Source: Membranipora membranacea
Taxonomy: Eukaryota > Bryozoa > Gymnolaemata > Cheilostomatida > Membraniporidae
NCBI GenBank assembly: GCA_914767715.1
Contig: OU612068.1
Span: 22,756,001-22,820,000 of the forward strand
Direction: 5' to 3'
DNA: 64,000 bases
In this document: positions 26,619-37,307 of the stretch, piece by piece
How positions within the stretch are numbered: the stretch's first letter is position 1
Layout of the letters: each line of letters starts with the position of its first letter
The notes under the pieces: model-generated
Databases searched by the model: none
Told to the model about the DNA's origin: nothing
What the model saw: the letters and a program-made list of their open reading frames with translations, nothing else
Program-made: the position numbers and the translations under genes

Positions 26619-27964
26619 GATATTTTTCCTTTTGAAATTAATTCTTTTGGCCTACTTGCCAAACTCTGAAATAGGTAACTTTTACTGTCCTACGGTTTCT
26701 TTGCAGGTAAGGTTTTAATAAGCTGTTAGATGCACTGATTGAAAAGGAGTTGTCTTATCTTTAATTAAGAAAAGATAACTAAGTTATCCAAAACCTGTTT
26801 GTCTGTTGGACTAATCTAGATGATTCATTTCTGCTAGCTGAAGGGAGCTTTGATATTAAAGATGATAGAATAGATCTCATTTAAATATCAGAATATCAGA
26901 AGTATCATGTAAATTATTCCTGGAGTCAATGCCTGGTAGACTTTTGCCAGACCAACTTGTAGTATCACACAGGGTTTGGTGGCTATTGAGTGGTGGCATT
27001 TTACTCATATTGAGAACCAAAATAGAAAAAAATCAGATATTGCTTTTATAGACAAACCAGTTTTATCTCTATGGAACCCATCATTGGCCGAATCGTTTTC
27101 ATCTATAAGGCGCTATCTGCCATGTTATCATGTTGGTTTTGATATAATATCGCACTCCAATGATGCATGGTACTTGAATTCAAATATATCTACGAATCAA
27201 AATCCACAGATACTATAGATATCATTGGAGTGGCCCCTCTATATATTCTTACTCTGTGATAGAATCTTGTTCTATAGTCAAAGCATCAAGTCCCTAGGGT
27301 GATGAAGGGACGGAAGCAGCTCAACTTGCAGCACTGAGGAACAGATTAGGAATTCTGGCTCTACGCGCTGAAATTCACTCTCATGTTCCATGATTAAATG
27401 ATTAGTTATGATTGGTTGTTTGGGAAAGAAAAGGAGAGACAAAAACTTGTATTAGAGAGTTGAATATCAGAAGTTATGCTATATTTTCTATTCAATATGA
27501 TATCATTATAAAAATGGATCCACTCCATTTCACATAATAAAAATTCCGTAATTTTAATAAGTTTTTGTTTCAAATCAAATGGTTTGTCAAAACAAAAAGA
27601 CACTGAGATAATAATGCAATTTCATGTGATTGAAATTAAAAAGTTAGTCACAAATAGTCGAAGGGTTTCTGTAAAGTGCCATCTCGTCAAAATAAGCGAA
27701 TCCAGACTGAGAATTTCTACAGATGCCAAAGATATCTACTCTGGTGATGTCATTGGAAACATTCAACTGAAGAAACCTCCTTTGCCAACCATCCATTGTT
27801 ATATTAAAATCTGAGCTCTGTTGACCCCCAAACCCATCTGCTGTCTACAATAAACCACCACAACCTTCTATTTTATTATACAGTAATCGATTTTATAATC
27901 TTTTAAATCGATAAGCTGCAGAAAATATGACCATTTCTGATGGCGGCAACAACTTAACTGAAAT
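26619..27964. other. 7SL-unit 3' flank and intergenic sequence, no gene
   Basis: Much of this stretch is the flank that accompanies 7SL copies. The phrase AAAGGAGTTGTCTTATCTTT near 26742, with GATAACT and a TGTCTGT motif after it, recurs after the copies at 35.29 and 47.16 kb and, inverted, before the minus-strand copies. Open frames at about 26976-27218 and 27584-27814 show no domain and are not called. Confidence 0.5.
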
Positions 27965-30033
27965 TCATCTTACTAACGAAGAAACATAGTAATTATGACC
28001 GTAAATCATACCCGTGCGGACGTGTACAAACTCTCTTCTTGATGGCGGTTGCGTTATATCTTCGGCATAAACCCACAAGCTTGCTGTGAGACTTCCGACA
28101 TTATCCCTGCAATAAAATGAGAAAGGGTAGTTTGAAATTATGTCATAGAATTGAACAACTTATACCATCACTATTCACTTTCATTTATGGGTGTCTGGAA
28201 AAAATGTCACACTTGTCATATTGAGAAACTCTCGAAGATGTTCTACTCATAAAAACCCAAAGGACAGGTGGATTCTACTTTAATACTCTCTATTTATTTA
28301 CCTTGACTCAAAATTCACCGCTGTTTTTATCAACCCACTCAACGAGGAGCAGTTGACTTTCACAGAAGAGCTTCCTCTGAAAACCTTTTCGTTGCTAACT
28401 TCTGCGTAACTCAGTAGAATCCCTGTGAAAAATAATTTGCCTATGAATCTAATTTTGTAATATTTATTGGGTACTGAATAAGATTCTGGTCTGGAGGATT
28501 AAACATGAGCCAGGTCTCAGACACCAAAATGTTCAGAACCTGTATCAAGAAGAATAATTACTACAGAGAGCCTAGCACAGTATTGCACTGTGGCTCTAAA
28601 ATAGACAATATCATTTGACATGGGTTATTAATGTGTACAAACCACACACACTCTTGTGACATTGAATATAATTTATATTTAAACGTGCAGGTGTGGTATA
28701 GCTCTCAGAAGCACAAATAAAATACTATAATAACATACCTTCATACTTGTGAAAAAAGGTTCGGATTTCATTAAACTCAAGAGTTCGTTCTGAGTATGTG
28801 TCAATTTAATGTATAATGATTAGGTTGGTATAGCCTTATCTCAGCTGCCAAAAAAGATGGGCCGCTGAGATAAGGCTATACCAACCTAAAACATTCTTAT
28901 GCTTGTGGATTGCATAATTGTTATTATTATTTTATTATATGTATTATTATTATATTTATTTTGATACAAAACAGAGTCAATAGCAGGAGCCACTAAATTT
29001 TCTATAGTATTCCTACTTCCTAAAGCTATCGTCACATTTGACCTGAGTGAAATGTCATACATATTATCATGATGATATTACCATGCTCGGACATTATGCA
29101 GGATCTATTATAGACTATAAACTTACCATCAGACTATAAACTGGCCATCGCTATAAACTTACCATCACTATAAACTTACCATCACTATAAACTTACCATC
29201 AAACTATAAACTTACCATCATACTAAAAACTTACCATCTATGCTTTCCATTCCGCCAGTGCCATTGGGTAGGATGTTGTTTGAGCAATGAGTCTTCGGTG
29301 CTTTATATAGAAAATTAAATCAGAAAAAAAACTTTCATTTCAAGCAACAAATCTTTTCATCCTCAATCGATGACTCAGGCACCAGCTATTTATTATCAAG
29401 CTGCCCATGTACATTATGAATCATATCTCCCTCAGAGGGTTTCACCGTCATATTATTCATATTTGAAATTTTGTGTTTGGTAAGTGCCTTTTTTCATCAA
29501 CAAAGTAAAATCAAAGAACACAGATACAGCAGGTGGAGGCTCATCTGGGTTCGCAATTTGATGTTGTACATCACTTATATCATCTAATTGGTCGGAAGTC
29601 TGCTGCTGTATCTGAAGAATCTCTTCTGATTGGTTGAGAGTTTGGTTCTGTATTTTGTAAATGTTGATCCGTTGATTGGAAGTCTGTTCTTGTATCTGAA
29701 GAATCTGTGCTGTTTGGTCGGAAGTTTGATTTTGTATTTCGAAAATATTGGTCACCTGATCATTTAAACGTGCTTGGAGATGTGAATTTGTGATATTGAG
29801 TGAAGAAATGGTTGTTCTCATGTTGTTAACTTCCAACATTGTATGTGTCAAAAGACCAATCAAAATTACAGTAACAAACAAAAATATGATACCAACAAAG
29901 ATAGCATATTTTTTGGCAAAGTGCGATGAGGAATTCCAGTTTTCTGTTTGCTGTCCCCCAAATCGATAGATACCGTAGCATAATTATGGTCTTCACCATT
30001 CTCCTTTGAGTAGTTTTCATAGGCAGGCTCCAT
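27965..30033 (-). CDS. Type II coiled-coil membrane protein of unknown function (possible frameshift)
   Basis: Exons on the minus strand: first exon from ATG at 30033 to about 29530 (donor uncertain), 29300-29235, 28422-28302 and 28106-27965 (stop TGA). The last three join cleanly in phase. A polar N-terminus (MEPAYENYSKENGEDHNYAT) is followed by a transmembrane segment (AIFVGIIFLFVTVILIG) and then about 80 residues of repeated IQNQTSDQ / ILQIQQQTSDQ heptad-like units, a likely coiled-coil stalk with many N-x-T glycosylation sites. A C-terminal domain of about 100 residues follows, in which NCSSLSGLIKTAVNFE and SLTASLWVYAED look like beta strands. The layout suits a type II receptor or ligand with an outward C-terminal head, but I do not recognise the head domain. 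The N-terminal frame and the transmembrane frame differ by one base at or near a run of five G (29955-29959). This is either a sequence error or an inactivating change. Confidence 0.55.
28820..28888. repeat. Perfect 26-bp hairpin
   Basis: TTAGGTTGGTATAGCCTTAT at 28820 begins a 26-base arm (28820-28845) that is exactly mirrored at 28863-28888 across a 17-base loop. It lies in an intron of the type II membrane protein gene. It may be a short MITE. Confidence 0.85.
29107..29245 (-). repeat. Tandem array of splice-donor-like units after exon 2 of the type II gene
   Basis: On the minus strand the exon ends GATG|GTAAGT, and the following intron repeats GATGGTAAGTTTATAGT with small changes about six or seven times, in steps of 17 to 21 bases. 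Every unit but one (GATGGCCAGT) keeps the GATG|GTAAGT core, which is a near-ideal 5' splice site. Confidence 0.85.
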
Positions 30034-30931
30034 ATTGTTGTCAGCCCAAGATCTAGTAATGCAATGACTTTGCGCCAGCTGATAAATTTATACAACATAT
30101 TAGGTATTTATTATCATCATGACAAGTGAGGAGATAGGGCAACTTCCTTGTTCTTGACTTTACATTATCAGTATGAGAACATAAATATTCAATCCTCGAG
30201 AGCGGTATCAAATATCATAAAATGAAGTATGCTGGTGAGATTGGCACCCATGACGCTTCATACAACATGTGATAAAATAGAGTGGATAATGAAAAAGGAT
30301 ATTTCTTTCCTGAGCATACTTATGGCTTGTTAACCACATCATTCTAGCAACCGTAGCCTTTGCTTGTGATATCCAAAGTCTAGCATACAAGACTTCATGG
30401 CTAGCAACCTCTTTTGTATAAATCCGTGTTATGTCCGAAACATCCACAAACTCATGCAAATGCATAATCTGTGTATGAGCAGTCTTCAAATCCTAATTAA
30501 TAATTTGACGAATGTTAGATTCTGATGAATTGTTACAGATTGTCAATAGACTAAGTTAGCCCGGGCAGGCTAAGATTAAGTCCCAAACTAAAAAGCTGTG
30601 TAACATAATATCGCAGCGCCAAGAAAAAGGTAGCAGAGAGATAATAATATTCTTGACAATATACATTGAGCTATTCAATCACCTCTTAAATCGAACCTAA
30701 CTTCAGCTAGCAGAAGTCACTCATATCGAGAGGATACAGACAATCAGGATTGGCTAACTCAGTTAGCTCTTTGCAAATAAAGAGAGGACAACTTCTTTTC
30801 AAACAGTGCATCTCACAGGTTTATCAGTTAAAAACAGAACTAGTGCAGATAACGTAGGACATGGAATCTATTAATTTTATTGTTTAGCAAGCAAGCCACA
30901 TAACATAACGATAATAAAAAAAATATCAAAA
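30034..30931. other. Intergenic, 7SL-unit flank, no gene seen
   Basis: From about 30730 the sequence resembles the 3' flank of the other minus-strand 7SL copies (ACAGACAATCAGG, then GACAACTTCTTTTCAA and ATCAGTTAAAA). The region 30034-30700 has an open frame at 30489-30208 without domain or splice support. Confidence 0.45.
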
Positions 30932-31226
30932 GGTAAGGGTCCAATTATTTTGGACAGGCTGCTACATGACCCCTGTTCTCAGGCGCTATCAGACCACTAC
31001 ACCATGTGGGAGTTTTTGCCTGCTGTGTTTCCACCCTGGGCCGATACACTCCTCCTTAGACAGCCTGGACACCTAGAGCTCCCCCAAGGTCACCATGCTG
31101 ACACCGTGCTTGGTGCTGACGCCTAATCAACACAGGTAATCATGTAACAGGACTCCTGTCCTCACATCATCCACCAAACCTAGCCTCCGAGTAGCCGGAT
31201 TACAGGAGTGCGCCACCACTCCCAGC
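30932..31226 (-). ncRNA. 7SL (SRP) RNA gene, full length
   Basis: Same length and blocks as the copy at 24650-24944: Alu domain with CTGTAATCC, S domain with helix 8 GGTGGAAACACAGCAGG, and a CTTACC 3' end before TTTT. Small differences include a TTTTGG for TATTGG change near the 3' end and CTACACC for CTGCACC. It looks structurally intact. The 5' flank in RNA sense (CAATAGGACAAGTTCAAAAT before GAGCTTCTATCAG) belongs to the commoner of the two flank types in the tract. Confidence 0.85.
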
Positions 31227-31922
31227 TGATAGAAGCTCAATTTTGAACTTGTCCTATTGATAGTGTAAATATAGGAAGTGACACTGGTATGCTGGTACTA
31301 TCATTATGGAGATTACTCTATAATTGGCATGTAGGCTCCCATATAAAATGCACAGAAATAGCCTACTCGTTACACCACAGTGAAAATGGTGGTTTTGCCC
31401 AGCAAGATGTTCTTTTTTTGTATTATGATTTATTTTGGCTAACACAAATAATATTGGTAAACGTAACATTATTTTTTGTAACTTTAATTCAATCTCTTAT
31501 CTAACCGACAACACTTATCATTTTCAACCGAGACAATTCTGGTCCTTAAATAGATTAGCGGCTGTGACTGCTAATAATGGCCTTCTCAATTACAGAGAAT
31601 ATAATGTGAGGGTACATAAACTCCAAAAATAATAGAAAAATTTGCCCCGCTATGGTATTTACGTTGAATATTCTCTGGTCTACCTTGTGGGCTGACCCTA
31701 CAATTAAATAAAGGCCAATTTTTCCACCATAGACACTAACAGGTCCTCAATCTTGAGCATTTAAAATCATCCAGGACCCCAATCGATATTATTGTAACAA
31801 TGATTGAAGAATATTTCTCTTCGATCAATTCAGACAGCTATAATCATCAGGAACAATCAAGTCTGTGAGAAGATCCTAATTCTAATACTCTCTTACATGC
31901 ACCAATTTTCTATACGCGGTGA

Positions 31923-33446
31923 CTTTCATGAGGCTACCTTATAGTACCTCGTCGGGTTTGGTGGCTTCATGAGTCTACCTTATAGTACCTCGTCGGGTTT
32001 GGTGACTTCATGAGTCTACCTTATAGTACCTCGTCGGGTTTGGTGGCTTCATGAGTCTACCTTATGGTACCTCGTCGGGTTTGGTGGCTTCATGAGGCTA
32101 CCTTATGGTACCTCGTCGGGTTTGGTGGCTTCATGAGTCTACCTTATAGTACCTCGTCGGGTTTGGTGGCTTCATGAGTCTACCTTATAGTACCTCGTCG
32201 GGTTTGGTGACTTCATGAGTCTACCTTATAGTACCTCGTCGGGTTTGGTGGCTTCATGAGTCTACCTTATGGTACCTCGTCGGGTTTGGTGGCTTCATGA
32301 GTCTACCTTATGGTACCTCGTCGGGTTTGGTGGCTTCATGAGTCTACCTTATAGTACCTCGTCGGGTTTGGTGGCTTCATGAGTCTACCTTATAGTACCT
32401 TGTCGGGTTTGGTGACTTCATGAGTCTACCTTATAGTACCTCGTCGGGTTTGGTGGCTTCATGAGTCTACCTTATGGTACCTCGTCGGGTTTGGTGGCTT
32501 CATGAGTCTACCTTATAGTACCTCGTCGGGTTTGGTGGCTTCATGAGGCTACCTTATAGTACCTCGTCGGGTTTGGTGGCTTCATGAGGCTACCTTGTGG
32601 TACCTCGTCGGGTTTGGTGGCTTCATGAGGCTACCTTATGGTACCTCGTCGGGTTTGGTGGCTTCATGAGGCTACCTTATAGTACCTCGTCGGGTTTGGT
32701 GGCTTCATGAGGCTACCTTATAGTACCTCGTCGGGTTTGGTGGCTTCATGAGGCTACCTTATGGTACCTCGTCGGGTTTGGTGGCTTCATGAGTCTACCT
32801 TATAGTACCTCGTCGGGTTTGGTGGCTTCATGAGGCTACCTTATAGTACCTCGTCGGGTTTGGTGGCTTCATGAGGCTACCTTATGGTACCTCGTCGGGT
32901 TTGGTGGCTTCATGAGGCTACCTTATAGTACCTCGTCGGGTTTGGTGGCTTCATGAGTCTACCTTATGGTACCTCGTCGGGTTTGGTGGCTTCATGAGGC
33001 TACCTTATGGTACCTCGTCGGGTTTGGTGGCTTCATGAGTCTACCTTATGGTACCTCGTCGGGTTTGGTGGCTTCATGAGGCTACCTTATGGTACCTCGT
33101 CGGGTTTGGTGGCTTCATGAGTCTACCTTATGGTACCTCGTCGGGTTTGGTGGCTTCATGAGGCTACCTTATAGTACCTCGTCGGGTTTGGTGGCTTCAT
33201 GAGGCTACCTTATGGTACCTCGTCGGGTTTGGTGGCTTCATGAGTCAACCTTATAGTACCTCGTCGGGTTTGGTGGCTTCATGAGGCTACCTTATAGTAC
33301 CTCGTCGGGTTTGGTGGCTTCATGAGGCTACCTTATAGTACCTCGTCGGGTTTGGTGGCTTCATGAGGCTACCTTATAGTACCTCGTCGGGTTTGGTGGC
33401 TTCATGAGGCTACCTTATAGTACCTCGTCGGGTTTGGTGGCTGTTT
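31923..33446 (+). repeat. 41-bp minisatellite, about 37 units
   Basis: The unit runs GGCTTCATGAGTCTACCTTA then TAGTACCTCGTCGGGTTTGGT, 41 bases, repeated for about 1.5 kb with very little decay. Variation is confined to a few sites: GAGTCTA or GAGGCTA, TTATAGT or TTATGGT, and GTGGCTT or GTGACTT. Variants are arranged in patches, as expected from unequal exchange. Diverged single copies of the same unit lie at about 24180-24240 and 45000-45050 in related blocks, so the array grew from one segment of the 7SL repeat unit. No transcript or protein is implied. Confidence 0.95.
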
Positions 33447-34323
33447 AGTAGTGATATTTATATTGTTATTTGAATTTCTAGCCGATGCAAAAAAAGAAAC
33501 AAAATCATATACTGTGTTTATAATAGTACAAGGTCAATTTCTTTATATCTATCATTGCATACAACTATGGCAAAGTCATTTTTATCTGTAAGAAACTGTC
33601 ATGCATCACATTGACGTTAATATACATTACGCTCTAATGAGACTCCCTGCTTATTTTACAGAAGATTGAAGATATGGTGATTTAAAGTCGAAGAAAGGGT
33701 TTGATCAGTTAAATGAAACCTGATGAGTGGATCAGATTTTCCTGTTTTGAGGCAAAATTGGAGAGAAGATCACCTTCATGTACTTATGTTCTTTTGTCCA
33801 ATGCTGGCTCAGTTCTACCAGGTTCTCCCTGGTTCTACTTAAGATTTAGGTTCAGTTTAATTTCCAGTCAATCGGTTGTTTGGAAAAATTCATTCTGAAG
33901 ATGACAGTTTTAATATTTACGATTGCTCTGTTTATCTCTGAAGAAATTGAAGACAACATTTTGTGTGCAAGGAGCCCCTCTAACGATAAAGCCTGGCCAA
34001 TTGATATTAGAATTTGGTATATTTTATCATCCTTTTGATGAGAACTGCCTTCAAGTAGCAGATATGATCATCTAGATTCCAGAGAATATGCACATAAAGT
34101 ATTTATATGTTTACCTTCTAGGCAGGCAATCAGACTTTGGATAGTTTAGTTATCATTCCTCAAATAAAAATAAGACAACTCCGTCTCAATCAGTGCATCT
34201 TACATGTTTATCAGCTTAAAACACAACCGGTGCAAATAGCATAGGACAGGAATTTAATGTAGACGTTAGCAAGCAGGCTACATAAGCTAATTTAAATAGT
34301 AAATAAAAAATAATATATCAAAA
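33447..34323. other. 7SL-unit sequence, no gene
   Basis: This stretch continues the block that lies between tandem 7SL copies (GTTTAGTAGTGAT, then GTAAGAAACTGTCATG, later GCAATCAGACTTTGG). The same order appears at about 24230-24600 and 45035-45520. No coding exon was found. Confidence 0.5.
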
Positions 34324-34607
34324 GGTAAGGGTCCAATTATATTGGACAGGCTGCTACATGACCCCTGTTCTCAGACGCTATCAGACCACTGCACCATGTG
34401 GGAGATTTTGCCTGCTGTGTTTCCACCCTGGGCCGATACACTCCTCCTTAGACAGCCTGGTCACCTAGAGCTCCCCCAAGGTCACCGTGCTTGGTGCTGA
34501 CGCCTAATCAACACAGGTAATCATGTAACAGGACTCCTGTCCTCACATCATCCACCAAACCTAGCCTCCGAGTAGCCGGATTACAGGAGTGCGCCACCAC
34601 TCCCAGC
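34324..34607 (-). pseudogene. 7SL RNA gene with 11-nt deletion in the S domain
   Basis: Otherwise close to the full-length copies, but where they read GGTCACCATGCTGACACCGT (plus strand) this copy reads GGTCACCGTGC, a loss of 11 bases. In RNA terms this removes part of the TGTCAGCATGGTGACC stretch at the base of helices 6 to 8, which SRP19 and SRP54 assembly need. It is probably not functional. It forms a head-to-head pair with the copy at 35287. Confidence 0.75.
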
Positions 34608-35286
34608 TGATAGAAGCTCAATAATGAGCTTGTGCTATTGATAGTGAAAATATAGGAAGTGTCTGGGAGTACGCTGGTACTATAATATTATATAGGTTAC
34701 TCTGTTATTATAGTATTATTCACAGCTGGTGGTTCACATAAATAGCCCTCTCATTACAATTGACTGACATTAGTAGTTATTCCCAGGATGATATTATCTC
34801 AAGGATTATAACACTAACACAAATTTGACCAATTGTTTAAACCCTAACAAACAACTTGACGCTCATTTTTTTGTTATCTTTAATAACAATTGTTTTGTTT
34901 GTTTAGTAAGACATCATGACATAATACAATTTCAGTAATTAAGATTCCAAATGAGAATTTTTAACTTCAGGCATCTTGAGTGTATCTTGCCATTTTGGAT
35001 TTTCTACAGGCCAATGTGTTACAGAAACAGGAAGTGACCATAATAGATAGATAGACTCAATCATTGCCATCAAATTTTTTTAGTAACGCTTGTTACCATA
35101 TCAACCATGCCATGACCGCTAGCTTCTGCAACCATGAACAACCAATGTGCCACCAACATATAATTATTGCACCACGGCCACAAATACCATCAACATTATT
35201 ACAGCAATGAGGAGATGAAGGCTCCAGCAATCCCTCTCCAACAGAGCGTAAGATAATCGCTAGTTATGATTTATGAAGCTCGAACA

Positions 35287-35429
35287 GCTGGGAGTGGTGG
35301 CGGCGCGCTCCTGTAATTCGTCTACTCGGAGGCTAGGTTTGGTGGACGGTGTGAGGACAGGAGTCTAATAGCGCCTGAGAACAGGGGGCATGTAGCAGCC
35401 TGTCCAATAAAGTTGGACCCTTACCTTTT
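35287..35429 (+). pseudogene. S-domain-deleted 7SL copy (Alu-like)
   Basis: The 5' Alu-domain strand runs from GCTGGGAGTGGTGG to GACAGGAGTC (about 35365) and then jumps directly to TAATAGCGCCTGAGAACAGG and the 3' Alu-domain strand, ending in TTACCTTTT. About 150 bases of S domain are missing. The start, 3' end and terminator are kept. In structure this is the same deletion that produced primate Alu from 7SL RNA. There is no A-rich tail, and the flanks are those of the gene family, so the deletion happened in place. Confidence 0.85.
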
Positions 35430-37307
35430 GGTATGTGTTTATTTACAATTATTCAATTTGCCTTCTTGCTAAACTCCAAAATACATAATTAAATCATCCT
35501 ATAGTATAGTTACCTGTTTTGCTGATTAACCTGTTAGATACATTGATTGAAAAGGAGTTATCTTATCTTTATTTAAGGTAAGATAACTGGATAAGCCACA
35601 CCCTGAATGTCTGTCTGAACTTTAAATGATTCAATACTGCTGGCAGAAGGTAGTTATGATTAATAGCATGATAGAATAAATCACATTCAAATTCAAGTAC
35701 AAAGTATCACATGTATAGCTGGATGTATCATTGAAGTATGAAACTAACTTGATTGTGACTTGATTACATGGTGATCTATCTAACAGACTGAAATGACTTG
35801 GACATAATCATTGTATGGTATTATTAGATATCTAGGCATGGAACTGGTAGGACTATAGTTGCAGTATCTTATTTTATTTCTGATTTTGGATTGGCTAGTG
35901 CCAGATCAGGCCTTCAGTTCAGATTCACTTTCTCCCATCCCCATCCAGGTTGATAGATCACCCAATTCTTATTCCGTACGCGTTCTCCATTCTGACGCCA
36001 AATATGTCAGAAAGTTTTGTTTGCATTGATAAGGAAGGATTTGACATCAGGAATGATACACTCATAAACAATGCCCTATCAATCAATGATGACTAATTTA
36101 CGTTTAGCAATGTTTCTCAGTAAATAGTTATTGTGTTTGAAAATAATTATAGATACACATTCCTCAACTATATTTGACTCTGCTGTTGGATTATTGAAAG
36201 CTAATTTTCTTTTTTTTAAAGACTCTGCAAACATTGAACTAATGTTATTTTCACTGTCTTGACACTTGTCAAGATAAGCTACCCCAATACCTCCTACAAA
36301 GAGGAACAGGCGGCTTAGGAGGAGACAAAGAAGTGGAGATCGGGTGGGAGGGTTTGTGCCAGTGCATTGATGTGAATATATATCAATGTGCCAGTGACCC
36401 CTGGGCCTTGCAAGCCTGTATTTTGCCTTGTCCTGTATCGACCAAACCCATAGAGGAGAATCCATTCAACAATATATACATCTAACACAATTTAATCAGT
36501 TTTTAGGATTGAACTTGTTCTATCTCGACTTTAGTTGTCTCCCCTTGGCACAGTTGGCACTAGAAAAAACTTCGTTTTAATGATTAGTGATCGAGCTGAA
36601 ACTTCAAAACAAAATACTGTGAGCAGAACTTGAAGAGTGATAATCAATTATTCTCATTATTCTGCCATTTACAAGGCCTTTACTTTATTTCATTATATAA
36701 TATATAATATATTATATATTATATAATTTGTCTTAGAGCTCTTGTACACAAAATAATGATTATTATTGACATTAAAAATTTTTCAACAATACAAGAAAAC
36801 ATAAATTGAAGGGAAAGTATACTGAGTTGCACAACGCTAACCATACAATTATGTAGCTTTTGAAACAACCCACCCGCCATTAAAGGTCATGTTGAAGTGT
36901 TACAAAGCTACAGTTGGTCAGCAGTGTTTATCAAACCCAACATTACTTTGCTAATTAAAGGTCAATGAGCTGACATGTTAACGTGATATATATTTCACTT
37001 TTCAAAACTGTTTATATTATATTGGCATTGGCAATCATGATGTATACTTATTTTCTAAGGTCAAACATCCCAAATATTTGACCTTGACTTACAGCGACCT
37101 CGAGAATACGCTTATTGAAGTGAAGTAGGAACAGCTAATGCACTTTTTACAAATTTAAGTTGATTGAACCTTAGACTTGGATAACTCAGATTTAAACATA
37201 ACTAGAAATGCTTCAGGAACGAATACCTCAAAACTTCAAGAGAATGGATAACAGACTCTTTATTTTTGAATAGGTTAAATTGGTGATCGAGTTGTGTTAC
37301 ATGAAAG
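35430..37307. other. 7SL-unit 3' flank, then intergenic sequence
   Basis: The first 250 bases are the usual 3' flank (AAAGGAGTTATCTTATCTTT, GATAACT). A 128-codon open frame at 36465-36079 (minus) has no domain and poor composition. A short AT palindrome (TATATAATATATAATATATT) lies near 36695-36725. No gene is called. Confidence 0.5.

Noticed and set aside
36079-36465. 128-codon minus-strand open frame
   Set aside because: No domain or splice context; probably chance.
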